A stretch of DNA of 64,000 nt, from contig JAIWNF010000046.1 in assembly GCA_025093555.1 (NCBI GenBank), forward strand, positions 186,001-250,000, read 5' to 3'. This DNA is from Circinella umbellata. Lineage: Eukaryota > Mucoromycota > Mucoromycetes > Mucorales > Lichtheimiaceae. The position numbers and the translations under genes are program-made. Below, piece by piece: positions 25,722 through 38,526 of this stretch; position 1 is the first letter of the stretch, and each line of letters opens with the position of its first letter. Under the pieces are notes generated by a model. The model searched no databases. It was not told the origin of the DNA and saw nothing but the letters and a program-made list of their open reading frames with translations.

Positions 25722-26660
25722 AGTTTTTTTCTGCTCTATTTATCTTTATAATACGTTGTGTATATGTTTCACTTATTAATGTAATCAGAAAAAAACTTTC
25801 TTTTTTATTTCCATCACAGTCCCTTTTCTTCTAATTATCACGCATACACACGTCTTTTTCTTTTTCTTTCTTCTTCTTCCTTTATTATTATGTACATATA
25901 CTTCTCTTTTCTTTTTTGCTCACTGCAATAACAACAACAAAAAAAGGCTTTAATAATATCCAAAAGATTCTTTTTTTCTTTATTTTTCTTTTCTCTTCTC
26001 CCCCCACCCCCCTTTTTTATTCTATCTTTTCTTTCATATCCCCTTTCTTTTTCTTTTTCCTTCAAAATTTCTTTTGCATCCAACTTTTCTTCTTACGCCA
26101 TACAGTGTCTTTTTCCCGACATTTATCACAAACGCACAAGCACAACAAACATTCGCGTTCATCTTTATACGTACAAGTTTCACGAAAAGTTGCTATGGAT
26201 TCTTATGGGTAACAATTGTGTTTTTCTCCCTCTCCATATTCCCAGGAGCTGGTATTATTATTATTATTATTATTATTACTTATTTCTTACAAAGGAGATA
26301 ATTTGTTTTAAACACAATTTCATTTATTCATTCATTTTATACAGCGCACTCACATACACACACCTATTTTCTCTTCTCACATACTATACACTCCACCTTT
26401 TATAACGACATTATACATCCAAAAATGTCGAAATTCCACCTTCTCACTCCTTCATTTTTCCTTTTACTTGTGGTTTTTTTTTTCGTTCCTCATGTTTTTT
26501 TCTAGTTGTTTTCGGTTTTTTCGTGGTGTAATCCAACGCCACTCTTTTTTTTTATACAACTACCCTTTTTTTTTATCAATAATTTTTTAAAAAAAATTAT
26601 TACTTTTTTTTCTCCACAATAAAAATAGAAATATCATTTGCAGACAACAAAAAAAAAATT
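25722..26660. other. Dhh1 3' region and pyrimidine-rich HemW promoter/leader
   Basis: The first 80 bp are the likely Dhh1 3' UTR. From about 25800 to 26480 the plus strand is almost continuously C/T, with C-runs near 26000-26012. A TTA trinucleotide run sits at about 26248-26281. CT-rich blocks mark many fungal transcription start regions, and this one precedes the HemW start. No coding exon is supported. Confidence 0.5.
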
Positions 26661-29305
26661 ATGATTTTTCGTAGTATTACTAGTGGCTATCGTATTACTA
26701 AACGAACATTTGTAACCTATAATAATAATAATAATATTAACAAGGATGCATTTTCTATTTACATTCATTGGCCTTATTGCGAGAGGTATGATGACTTCTT
26801 TTTTTTCACATTCAATTAGATCATTTATTTGATTTATATAGTAGCTGTTTTCTCATTGACATGACAACCTGACAACATTACCATGTCAACTTGTTTGTTT
26901 GTGGGGTTTTTTTCTATTAAAAAAAGTAAATGTACATATTGTAATTTCAATAAATATGTAAACCCAAGCGATCCTCCTTTGGAAAGGTTAACGCGTGCCA
27001 TGATACGAGAACTAGAGTTTTATCTCACAGAACCACGTTTTAACCTCTTGCATAATAAGCGTGTAACTTCGGTTTATTTCGGTGGTGGTACACCTAGTAA
27101 GAATAAAAAAAGCTGGTGAAATAAAAGGGGTCAAGGGGGGGCAACTAGATTCATTATAAAAAAATTTACTGTTCCTTCTTCTCAAAAAAACATATTGTAA
27201 TCTATAGGTTTGGCAAAAGTATAATATATACATTACTCTCTCCTTTCCCCATTATATATTGTGATTCCATTATTTTTCTATAGATGCGCACTAAAATATA
27301 TTCGTATTTATTAATTGCTAGCCTTCAACTATCGAACGTATTTTACAAACTATTGATCGACATGTTCCTCTTAATAAAGATATTGAGGTTACAATGGAGG
27401 TATATATAAATATGTAAATAATTGTTTATCCTCCCCATCCCAAGTACGATCGTTATTAGTTATTAATTAAGCAAAAAAAAATTAGGCAAACCCAACTGTA
27501 AGCCCAGTTTTTATTTATCGATATATATATATATATATATATGTGTGTAGAACCTCACCTTTCTGTAATTCATAGTCTTCTGAACTAGCTCGCTTACAAG
27601 CTTTCCGTGACGCAGGAATCAATCGACTGTCACTTGGAATCCAATCTTTTAATGATGCTGATCTAAAAATTCTTGGTATATCAATAGTTCATACATCTTT
27701 TATCTTGAATTCATTATAAATAATAATAATATACAATATGTGTTCAGGGAGAGATCATTCAGCTGCAAGCGCTATTATAACACTTGAGGAGGCAAAGAAA
27801 CTATTTGGTCAAGTCACTTTTGATATGATTTTTGCAAGACCACGACAGTCATTACTAGGTAAAATAATAATCTACTATTAACTTCTCTAAATCTTTTATA
27901 TTATTTCGTATATATGTGTATATATATAGAGTGATGAAGTCTATAGATATCAACATGAAACTAATTCTATTTTATCCTGATAAATAATATAGATTGGCAA
28001 CGTGAATTAAAAGTGAGTAGTAAAAAAAAGTATTGGGGGGGGTTAAATTATTATTATTTATTTATTTAGTCAATTTAAAATAAAACATGATCATAATTTA
28101 GCAAGCACTTGAACTAGCAGGCGACCATTTATCCATGTATCAGCTTTCTTTCGAAAGAGGAACCTCGTAAGAATATTGCTATCTTTTTTTTCTTATCGAA
28201 GATGACTTATTTTATGTTTCTTACAAAAAGAAAGTTATGTTTAACAGAAAAATATTTTTATATTAAAAAAAAAAGGTTATGGAAGTTAATGCAAAAAGGT
28301 CAAGTACCTCATGTTGATCCTGATCTCGCTGCAGATATGTATGAAGAAACAGTAAAGACGGCAGCAATTCACGGTTATGCACATTATGAAGTTTCAAGTT
28401 ATGCGAAAACCCGAAATGCTATTAGTACACATAACTTTTCATATTGGCAAGGATTAGATTATTTAGGTAAATACTAATAAATGAAAAGATAGCAATCTTT
28501 TGTATTGGGGTATTTTTTAAGTTTACCATTTGGAGAATCAAAACAAAACAAACAAACAAATCCGTCTAGGTATCGGACCAGGCGCGCACGGACGCCTTAC
28601 TGATAATATAACTAAACAACGAATACGAACTTTTGGGGTAAAAACAACAATAAATAGTGATGATAAAAGAACACCAAATCGTGTATATTTTTTTTTTGTG
28701 TCATTGGTTATATATTACTAACTCAAACATAAAAAAAATAGGAGTTTCATCCAGATAAATATATGGCCCTTTGTGAATCAGAAGGTGAAGGGTAAAGTTT
28801 ATTACAATTCAGGGGGGAATGTTTTTGCTATCTTTTTTTTTTCATTTAATATTCAAATACACATAATTAAACACTGTAGAATCAGGAAATGGAGTCCACT
28901 TCCATCACATGATTCACTAGAGGTAAACAATAAAAGATATCTGAATACTTTTTTTGAAACACAAAAACTGTAATATAAACAATTCATCTGATTATTTATT
29001 GTTAGGAATTGGTTGTATTTGGTTTAAGAACAAGAATGGGTATTCCACGTGATCGATTCAAGAAGATGACAGGCCAAGATTTAGACACACTCATTGATCC
29101 GGATTTTTTGGCCACATGTGTCCAATCAAACTTTTTAGTAGTGGATAACGAAAAAGAAACACCATCAGATAATAACATACTAAAATACATACCAAACCAT
29201 CTTGAACATGAACGAAAAGGAGGCGGAATTCGACCCACAGAAGCAGGCTTAGCCCGTATGGATTCTATTTTACCAAACCTTTTAAGAATACAAGAATTAG
29301 ATTAG
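26661..29305 (+). CDS. HemW/RSAD1-like radical SAM protein (putative mitochondrial heme chaperone)
   Basis: HemW proteins are radical-SAM relatives of coproporphyrinogen dehydrogenase HemN that bind heme and deliver it to respiratory enzymes. Many are mis-annotated as oxygen-independent coproporphyrinogen oxidases. Exon 1 (26661-26785) encodes a basic, Ser/Thr-rich N terminus suited to mitochondrial import. The [4Fe-4S] cysteines form CESKCTYC (Cys40, 44, 47), completed by splicing to 26927. Then come YFGGGTPSLAK, MEANPTSSELARLQAF, RLSLGIQSFND, FDMIFARP, LSMYQLSFERGT, YEVSSYAKT, and GIGPGAHGRL after another splice. The C-terminal HemN_C part ends ARMDSILPNLLRIQELD. More than ten short introns are needed, including an 11-nt micro-exon at 27208-27218. 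HemW has the CxxxCxxC set but lacks the extra Cys of HemN (CxxxCxxCxC): here the next residues are Asn-Phe, as in HemW. Confidence 0.88.
27208..27218 (+). other. 11-nt micro-exon of the HemW gene
   Basis: The bases GTTTGGCAAAA, between TCTATAG and GTATAA, restore the HemW motif GGGTPSLAKPSTIERI. The upstream donor splits the Ser codon (CCT A|GTAAGA), and the downstream exon starts CCTTCAACT after TTGCTAG at about 27322. Without it, the frame and the conserved SLA are lost. Confidence 0.75.
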
Positions 29306-29478
29306 TTTATTATATACTGTAATAATATTTATATATAACACACATATACAACAAAGAGCTATCCTTTTCTAAATCCTCCACCTCAAAATATAATTAATTT
29401 ACATTATAAAAGATTTTATTGAGTAAAATTAAAGTAAAGAAAAGGATGTATGCAAATGAAAATATGTGAGTCTTTTTT
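29306..29478. terminator. Shared 3' region of convergent HemW and ERO1 genes
   Basis: Only 173 bp separate the two stop codons. The stretch is AT-rich, with poly-A-type signals usable on both strands, so overlapping 3' ends are likely. Confidence 0.4.
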
Positions 29479-32286
29479 TTAGGATGCAATAAGATGACGT
29501 TGATTTACAATAGTATCTAGGACCTTATCAATAAAAGAAGGTACGGGTATATCCATCTTTCCTAACGCAGTCTTAGTGTATTCTATAACTGGAATAATAA
29601 TATTTGCTACAAATGTCAAAACCTTTGAAATAATAGAGGGTTCCTATAACGATACAACGTGTTTACGAAAAGGTTGTAATTAATAGAACATTCCAAAGAC
29701 CGAAGAAATTTAAGGAATTGTTTATTCACTAATCTATTAGTATCTCTTTTTTTACCTCATGATGTTCTGTTCGTTCTTGATATAATTGTCTAAACTTTTT
29801 AATGGCTTGTAAACTTTCCGAAAGACGATTAAGTGTATTAAATAAAGCAACAATTTCTGAACGTTCCAATAGACCAGGGTTTCGCTTTGGACTAATATAT
29901 ATATATTATTACATTATGAGTGTACCATTTTATGAATAACACATTTCCTCTATTCTGTATAACTTACTCAAGATTGTTTTCTCCATATGAAAAAAGTACT
30001 TTAAGTGCGGTACCCAACCCAGTCGTTTGAATTTTACCCCAAAGTCTACACTTTTCACAACCAACGCAATCCATAATACGGGATACATTACGGAAATGAT
30101 CACGAAATTCCAATTTCAATGACTTGAAAGCATAATTTTGTTTTTTTTATCAGTTTTTTTTTACCATTTCCTTTTAACTTTTACTATTATAATAAAAAAA
30201 AACTTACTCTGGCATCAGGACCTTGGAACATAGTTGTTTCATCAAATGTTGCAGGACATGCTCTAGCATTATTGACCAGATCAAGGACACCACTCTATGA
30301 AAAGGAAATAGTCAGTTGATTTGCATAAAAGAGATTGTGCAACCTCTTATCAATATATATATATTGATATAGTCTTACCTTAATACTCTTATCATCTTCA
30401 CTTTCACCTGTACAAAAGTTATAGTCTTCTAAATAATTGCCAAGTTTTGTCACAGCTCGAACCACAAGTGCATAAGTAAAGTAAATGTTTTGTAAACGTT
30501 CAGGATGTGATCCAATTCGATTTACAAAGCAATCCAGATTAGGTCCCTAAGATATCAAATATTAGTATTTTTGTTTCTTTTTCATTGCCCTCTTTTAATT
30601 ATTATTAGATTTGCTGTTTTTCTATAGTTAAGAAATTTACCCATTTTCCTGTGGCTTGATCAAAATATTCATCACAAATATGTATTGAGATAGATGAATG
30701 AAGCCCTACGAAAGACCATAAAAAATGGAGAGGTTTAGTAAATATGGTAGAGTTATTAAATATAACCTTATTTATTAAAATAATAGTAAGAAGATGATGC
30801 TGAAAAAAAAAACTAAATCCTTACCTGAAATAAGACGATAATAAACTCGTTTTTCAAGACATACTTCTTCAGAATTACCAAATCCATCATCTGGATTTTC
30901 TGCTAAATCATTTAATAAACGATCAAATTTTTCTTCATCTCTGGGTACCTTTACAAAATCACCCTGGGTTGCTTCTGCAATGGATTCTGCGGCCTTGAGT
31001 GGATTATTGGGTCGAATTTGGTCATCCACTTTAGGGCCAACATGCATAACATTGTTACATGTTTCACATCCTTCTGTCATTTTATCCACAATATTAAAGC
31101 AATTTTCTTCATAAATGGCTTTCCAAACTCTTCCTGAGGACGTTCCTGCATACCCAGTAAATCGTTCTGGATTCTCTGTCAAATCAACATATACCCCATC
31201 TATATATGATATAATTAAAAAAAAAGGTAAGTGGACATATTATAATGAAATAGCTCATCCCAACCAATATACACACATTATCATACGTTACCTGCATCAC
31301 TTTCATCTTCAATTAAACAAAAATCTTGATCTTTATATTGACAAGTTTGAAATGGTTGAAATAACTAAGAAAAAAAAATATAATATTATTCTTAATTATA
31401 ATTCTCCTTTTTTGTTTCAGATTTTGAATCCATTATTTACAACCCACTTACCGATCCTTTGGGAGAAATTTGAACTGCACTTAACGCTGGCTGACGCCAT
31501 TCTTCAGGTAATGAAGCCTAATATATATAATGTAAACGTAAACTTTTAATACGTTGCCATAGTAATAACAATCTAAAAAGAAATATATTTTTTACCTCAT
31601 CGGTTGTTTCTACCGAACAATCCCGATTCATGCACAGACCATCATCATTCCAAAATGGGCACTCACGCCATAAATTCAACTTTTTTTTTTTTGTGTTTCC
31701 ATAGGGATTGAATTTGTCAGCAAAATAAAGTTCTCATTTACGCAATATAACATACATACGTACAACTAAACAACAATGACCCATTTATTATATATTAATT
31801 AATTTACCTTATAAAATCGAAAGAATTTGGTTTTTACGAGTGATTGAATTTTTTCAAATATATCTTGTTGAATATCTTCTACACTTCGATAATCACAACA
31901 AGTATCTTTAATTTGACCTTGAGGCTATTAAAATAAGCATATTATAAATATTGTTATAAACTGTTCTTACTTCTTTCCAATTAATTAGTATGCTTCCCTC
32001 CCTTCCCCCACACGCAAAATAGGCTGTATATTATATAATTTCGCTTTTTTATTATATATAACATGTTTGCCATAAAAAAACATACGTTACAATAGTCTTG
32101 TGAATCATTTTCCTGCAAAACATTCTCTACAAATTGAATTGGTTCGGGATCTTGTAAGGGCGATTTTAATCTAGTTGATTCATCGACAGTTTTACTGTAG
32201 ACAGGTTGTAACACGAATGCTAATGTAATAAAAATTGATAGTAATAATAAATGTAGCTTTAATCTAGGTAATCTAGATTCGTTCAT
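29479..32286 (-). CDS. ERO1: ERO1, endoplasmic reticulum thiol oxidase
   Basis: Ero1 is the FAD-dependent oxidase of the ER lumen that reoxidises protein disulfide isomerase and passes electrons to oxygen. About ten exons run from 32286 down to 29479. Exon 1 (32086-32286) encodes a clear signal peptide ([21 protein letters not shown]). Later exons read [49 protein letters not shown] (shuttle cysteines region) and [20 protein letters not shown]. The FAD-binding core follows: [47 protein letters not shown] and [13 protein letters not shown]. The active CxxCxxC is [21 protein letters not shown] hydrophobic C-terminal segment ([18 protein letters not shown]) may aid membrane association, as the tail of yeast Ero1 does. 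All catalytic cysteines seem present. Confidence 0.95.
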
Positions 32287-33442
32287 GGTTGTTGTTTTTT
32301 CGATTGAGTCAAAAATAAAATAAATAAAAAAAGATAGGTAAAAAATAAAAGTACTGGATTTAATGCATGTATAAAAAAGTCAAATTAGCAGTAAACGTGG
32401 CACAATGTGCGCACCGCTTGAAAATATCCAATGAAAATCGAGACTAATATGTTTGTTTGACAGCAAACATTTCAATTACACCAAATTAAAAAAAAATCAT
32501 GTCACTTTTTGATTTAAATTAACAAGTTTTTGCAAATCATGCAATAAATATGAAACGTGATATTTTTCTTTTACAGCTGATTATAATAATAGTAATAAAC
32601 TATCCACCATTTACTACTATTACTTATATAACCATGCCAGTAACAAAATTACTTAACAAATAGTTAGAACAGTGAAACACGGACTTTTATTTTAAATTAA
32701 CTACATACAAACATGATAAAATACGTCAAATCAATGTTTACAAACCGTGTAGCTCACTAATAAATTTACCAAGTCAAGTAAGTGACACACATACCATATA
32801 ATTCCATTATTAACACTATTTTAAAAGTACCAAAGAGATATTTCTAAGTAGTAGAGATTGGTATTATAATTTTGAATTTTTTAAGCTATTTTTATAAATG
32901 GAAGATAAACCTCCCCTTTTCTGAAAAAATTCACTCGTTAATTACCTAAACAGCTTGTAAATACATTACACAACAAACAACGAAAAAAAAAATACACCTA
33001 AGTCTTTAATTTTAACCAATAATAACAATGTTAAATAATATGACATATATAGATGCCAAGTGCTGGAGTAAACAAAAAAGAATGGGCGTGTTAAATAAAT
33101 TCATTTTCTTTAATATAATGATATATTTTACGTATCCGAGTGATGATTTTCAATATATAGAAAATAACGTTTGATACCTATTATATATATATATATTAGT
33201 TTAGAGTAGTCTAGTAGTATTTAATGTACAGTATTCTAATTACACTTACAAGTGAAGCAAGAGTGAAAGGAAGGCGCTGGCTTAAAAAAAGTCATGCAGG
33301 GATTATGCATATAAACCTCCCTATTATATAGTGTAGAATAAATTTGGGAGATCAACGAGAAATGCAATCTTCACTTCTTTTATTTTTTTTCATTCCTTTT
33401 TTTTTCTTTTTTGTATTAAAAAAAGACTAATCATTACACACT
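32287..33442. other. Divergent promoter region ERO1 / MFS transporter
   Basis: No coding exon is seen. On the ERO1 strand a CCACG (32396-32400 on the plus strand as CGTGG) lies about 110 bp before the ERO1 start, with a CCAAT on the plus strand about 30 bp further upstream. An AT-only run occurs at about 33181-33196 and a T-rich leader precedes the MFS start at 33443. Confidence 0.45.
32396..32400 (-). promoter_or_regulatory. Possible unfolded-protein-response half-site (CCACG) upstream of ERO1
   Basis: ERO1 is induced by ER stress in fungi and animals through bZIP factors whose sites contain CCACG or CAGCGTG. A single CCACG about 110 bp upstream of the start fits, but the full ERSE arrangement (CCAAT, nine bases, CCACG on the same strand) is not present. 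Confidence 0.2.
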
Positions 33443-36400
33443 ATGCAAAAAAATATAGAAACAAAGAACGATGATGAACAAATGAGCCCTGGTATCCAAT
33501 CATTATATAATCACAGTGATAATACTACAACTTTTGAAATGCATAATAATAGCAGTACCAGTAACAGACAGCAAAAGGATACATCTAGAGTAGTATTAGA
33601 AAAAGATAGTGTAGCTATATTGGACATTGATCATAGTCCTGATTTATATAAAGAAGATGTTGATGAATCAAAGTCTATTGAAGCAAACACCACTTTATCA
33701 ACGGAACCTTCGTCATTATCAATATCAACACGAGTTTTTATATTTATTGGGTTACAGATCGCTCTATTATTAACAGCCATGGACCGGTAATTATGTAAAT
33801 TAGTTTTATGTCATCTGCATGAAACTGATGAATTTAGTAAATTAATATCACAAGAAAATCCAATGGTTTTTAATTGAAATGAATTTTAGTATTATTATTA
33901 CAACTGCATTGCCTCGAATGACTTCTGATTTTAGTGCAGCATCTTTATCAACATGGGTAGCAACCAGGTAAAGCTGTAGATTCTCTTATCATTGTGGTAT
34001 TAGTAGTAGTAGTAGTGTGCTGTGGGGGTCAGATCTTCTTAGAGTTTACTTTTATAACATCTTTGTTATTGACTTGTTATAATACATTATTTACTTATAT
34101 TTGGGTAACCAAAAAAAAAAAGCTACATGCTGGCGATAACAACATTGAGTAAGCAAATGGATATAAGTCAAGAAATACAGAAAAGAGAAAACTAAACTGT
34201 CTAATAACTGTCCCCCTTCCCTTTTTGTTATTGTTATTATTATTATTACTATTATCAATAGTGCCTTTATGCAGCAAACTCTCTGATATTTTTGGGAGAA
34301 AAAATATTATTCTTATTGGAATAGTCAATATAATATTAGGATCTATTATTGGTGGATTTTCTCAGGTATATAATATATACATAGATACTTTAATCATATG
34401 AAGATATTCACTTTTATATTATCAATGTTGAAACTTTGTTTTATAATAATCAAGTCATTTACTGATCTTAATAACTTATATATTAGTCAATGGGAATGCT
34501 AATTGCGGGTCGAATAATCCAAGGTTTAGGTGCTGCTGGGGTAAGAACGAAGAATTTATACAAGTTTTTATTTCTCGTTGTTATTAATATAATAACGTTA
34601 TTAACTACTTTTATCGCTTACTAATAGAACATCACAATGGTAACAATATATAGGGCAGATACCTGACTTTGGTGCTGTCACATTTAAATGTCAAAAAAGT
34701 AGCAGTCTTCTAAATAAATCAATTCGACTATTATGTAGATACATATAATCATAGCTGATATCGTACCACTTCGACAACGAGGAATATACCAGAGGTTACT
34801 ACCATTAAAAAATAGTATGCCATCATATAAAATACCTTTTAACGTTGAAGAAAATATTTCTACCCCAATTCTCATTTTTTTGGTAGTGTCCTCGATTCGA
34901 TATATGCTTTATCATACACGATTTCACCACTTCTTGGAGTAAGTATTAAAAACATGTTAGTTGGTAGAACAGTACTATCATAAATAAAGACCAAATCAAG
35001 AAATAAGTAGTTGTTGGACTCTTAAAACACATTATCTGCATAATAAAAATACATAGGGGGCATTCTCCGAGTATTTATCATGGCGATGGACATTTTACAT
35101 AAAGTATGTAATTTACGTTAACGTTATATATAAGCTTAACCTATCCTCTAATCAGTCAACGTGTATATTAATATAATACAATTCTATACGTAGTTTACCA
35201 CTTGGTGCTATCAGTTTTATTACTCTAGTTATTTGGTTGAAATTACCAGCAATGAAACAACAAGAAAGCTTCAATGAAAAATTAAAACGCATTGATTTTG
35301 CTGGTACGTAGGTGTATTAGATTCTTGTTTTATTTGATTATTTTATGAAAGTGTCTATCTTTTGCTACAGTCATATTTACCTGATCAAGTTACACCTTTT
35401 ATATGGATAGGAAGCTTAATTATTATGGCATGTATTACTTCATTTTTACTTGCTATGAACTTTGGAGGACAATTATATCCATGGAATTCGTTACCGGTAG
35501 TGGTAAGTTTCGATACTGGCATAGCTATTATGTTATTATTATTATTATTATTACTATTATTATTACTATTATAGTAGGACAGTATTTTGTACTTGTATAT
35601 GTGGATACCTATTGTCGTATCACCTCTTCAATTTTATTGTGGTTTTGCATTATCGAAAATTACACAGAACAATATAAAAAAACGTTGCTACCTAAAGTAC
35701 AAGAGATAATTCAGAATTTGAATAAATCAACTAACATAAAATCGGTCGATTATAAATTAAATAGCTCTTGATTGTGTTTTCGGGTATTCTGTTGTTGGTC
35801 TTACTTGTTGTGGAAGCCAAGATTCCTAAAGAACCACTTTTGCCTTTAAGGATTCTGACAAATCGTTCACTTCTTGGTAGTTTTTGTGCCAATACAGTGT
35901 TTGGTGGAGTGTTTACGTCAGCTTTATATGTTCTTCCGAATTATTTTCAAATAGTGAAAGGAGATGAAGCAATGTGGGCTGGCATTCGAATTTTACCCAT
36001 GTTACTAGTGATCCCATTAGTTTCCATAGTAACGGGTATTGTTATTTCGCGCGCAGGGATATATCGCTATTTGTAAGAATGAGGCTATTCATTCATACGT
36101 GAATTGATAATTATTATTATTTTTAATTCATAAGTCGTCTAGTTTTTTATGCGTATTATATTTGTTCTTACTAATATTTGTATTGCATATATATATAGTA
36201 TTACAGGTAGTATGGCTATCATGATGATAGGTGTTGGTTTAATTAGCAAGTTTACGATTGATACACCGTGGAGTAGTAAGATCAATAATTTTTTTTAAAG
36301 AAAAATAGTCCGTATGATAACAACTTAGTATTCATAATCACTCATTTTTTGACTTCAATTATTAAAACAGTAATATATGGATCAATTGCTGGATTTGGTA

Positions 36401-37149
36401 TTGGTAAGATATTTTAATTATTTGATTTTTTTGGTTCAATATAAGCAAATAATCAAAGACAAAGAGTGGTCAAACTAACAAAATAGCCATGTACATTGAT
36501 CTACCTAAAAAAAACCGTATTAAGGTTGTGCTCCTATGTTTAGTTCTTTGATTATTTCTGTACAAGCAGCAGTTCCCTCGGCTGATGTGGGTAAGTCTGA
36601 TTTAAAATTCTATCTTCGTAATAGAATACGTAAATCATAGTTTTTTTTAACAGTAGATTTTTATTTATAGCTGTTGCTTCTGGTTTGGCATTTCTTCTTT
36701 TTGATATTGGAGCAGCAATTGGTATAGCAATCACATCTGCTGTATTGAACACAAGATTAAATCATTTACTTCCAAATACGATGATATCCACAGAATATGT
36801 ATCAATGATCATACAAGATCCAATGATCATCCGTAGTAGAAAATTGCCACAACAATATTTTCAAACTGCATTGGATATTTATGCCCAGTCATTACGTGAT
36901 TCTTTTCTCGTGTTATTGGCATTCCCAGCAATTGGTACGTATACTTATAAAAAAAAGAAGAGATTTTAACAAAATATACGGACAACCACTTCCCAAAAAA
37001 AAGGAGCTTTCTATTGAAACCATCTTTCTTCCCTTTTATATATATATATAGGTTTCTTAGCATCGTTACTTATCAAGCATTTCACGTTGCGCAAGTATGC
37101 AAATATAGATATTAAAAATAAATCAGCATCATCATCCACTTCTGATTAG
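33443..37149 (+). CDS. MFS transporter, DHA2-type (14-TM) drug:H+ antiporter family
   Basis: Predicted multidrug or small-molecule proton antiporter of the plasma or vacuolar membrane. The first exon encodes an approximately 95-residue polar N-terminal tail, then the first membrane segment (VFIFIGLQIALLLTAMDR). Next come TIITTALPRMTSDFSAASLS and WVATS (the DHA motif D1 region), GRKNIILIGIVNII, GMLIAGRIIQGLGAAG, IIIADIVPLRQRGIYQ, and SPLLGGAFSEYLSWRWTFYI (motif C-like). Further exons give LPLGAISFITLVIWLKLPAM, LLAMNFGGQLYPW, KIPKEPLLPLRIL, GVFTSALYVLPNYFQIVKG and WAGIRILPMLLVIP. The end is ASSSTSD. About 12 introns are needed. Two have weak signals: a donor GTTACT after IYQ (about 34793), and an acceptor GATCAAG near 35389 that avoids an in-frame stop. 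The substrate cannot be inferred. Confidence 0.85.
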
Positions 37150-37212
37150 ATTATAATTTATCACCATAAATATATTACAATTCAAGTCCATAAATAATTG
37201 ATTTTTTCCCTT

Positions 37213-38526
37213 TCATTGTTCTTTTGGAACATTTTCCAAACGTTCTAATAAAATTCGATCAGTGTTGTTAAGAATACTTTCAAGTTTACTCGCTGCATCC
37301 AAAGGTATCAAATTATCTTCAGTAGAATATTGAAATAATCTCAGCCGCTATTAAAACAAAGAGTAAATAAAATAGGATAGGTTATTAGAAGAAAATAAAT
37401 AAATTAGGATGTATTATAAATTACCTGTGGATCTGTATCAGTTATTTTATTATTATCGTTTTTAACATTACATGAATCAGCTATAGTATCCAACATTTTT
37501 CCAACTCGAATTGTCTATAACAATAATGATTAAAATCTTTACTATTTTTCTCTAAATATAATGCGTTTCTTTTTTCTTAATAATAACCTTATCAAAAAAC
37601 ATGGGTTGATTGGATCTATTACATTCTTTTGGAAACTCTACATTTAAATAAATCCTTGCTGATAATGGTATGGATGAAGATCCCTTTTTATACAATAGTG
37701 TTTTTATTAACTTTTGCTTTACACTTGTTTCCTTTAAAATTCTTATATCCAAAAAAAAAGCATGATGTTACCTTTGCCTTTGATTTCATTTTCATAAGTT
37801 CTACCATGATATTCTTCTTTGCTACTGGTTTAGTAATTTTTTTACTTGAAGTTGATGATGTAGTAGTTGTTTTTGAAGGTGTAAATGTTTTGCTTAATTT
37901 TTCTCGAGCAGCCTGTTTTCTAGTTTCTTTTTCATCTACTTCTAATATAGGACAACCATGATCTACTTTTAATCGATGTTTTAAACAAAACTCTTTATCA
38001 CATCCTTTACAATGAACAGGTAATATAATTTTATGTTGTTCAAATTCACGACATCCAGTTACACCACATTTTTTTTCTTTCGGTTGTTCTAATGGTTTAC
38101 AAATATGATCCTTGAGTGCTTGTTCAACATTAGATTTTTCAGGTACTAATACCATATTTTGACAAGTGTTACACTGAACTACGCGTCTATCCACTTGACT
38201 CCATTTCGAACAATCATGATCTTTTGGAAGTCCATGAGGACCACTATAACCCGGTTATATAAAAGTTGTTCTTAATTTTTCTTTTTTTTTCAATAACTAT
38301 AACCATAGTAGCTCTCTCTTTACCCCACATATATTTACCAGAAAGTCTTTTGACAGAATGGACAAGTAATTGGTAAAAAGTCTATTTACATGATTTTTTT
38401 AATACATTGTTTTTTTATTCTTCAACCATTTGAGAATATTTTTCTTCGTTTGTTTGTTATATAAAGCATACCAAGTGTTTGACATTTAGACAATGAACAT
38501 TGTTTTCCAATATGTGGTAATTCCAT
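37213..38526 (-). CDS. CUZ1: AN1-type zinc-finger protein, Cuz1/ZFAND1-like
   Basis: Cuz1/ZFAND1 links the p97/Cdc48 ATPase and the proteasome during arsenite stress and helps clear stress granules. The start is MELPHIGKQCSLSKCQTLDF at 38526. The first AN1 finger is completed across two splices (LPITCPFCQKTFCGPHGLPK, DHDCS). A second zinc-finger block follows (CGVTGCREFEQHKIILPVHC, CDKEFCLKHRLKVDHGCPIL). A Lys/Ser/Thr-rich linker then leads to a C-terminal ubiquitin-like domain. That domain reads SARIYLNVEFPKE, NQPMFFDKTIRVGKMLDTIA, NVKNDNNKI and RLRLFQYSTEDNLIPLD, matching the MFF...GK..D layout of ZFAND1 rather than ZFAND2, which has UIMs instead. It ends VPKEQ. The gene converges with the MFS gene, with 63 bp between stops. 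Confidence 0.88.

Noticed and set aside
25838..26083. Charged Lys/Glu frame on the minus strand
   Set aside because: It is an artefact of the polypyrimidine tract read on the opposite strand.
30348..30369. Perfect 22-bp palindrome TATCAATATATATATATTGATA
   Set aside because: It is an AT-only hairpin in an ERO1 intron, of a kind common by chance in DNA this AT-rich.
31115..31549. Plus-strand 144-codon frame inside ERO1
   Set aside because: It lies across ERO1 exons and introns on the opposite strand. The minus strand carries clear Ero1 motifs.
35500..35770. Possible extra exon of the MFS gene (frames at 35403-35771)
   Set aside because: It contains a TTA repeat and does not match any transporter region. 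Treating it as an intron joins LPVV to LLIVFSGILLLV in frame.
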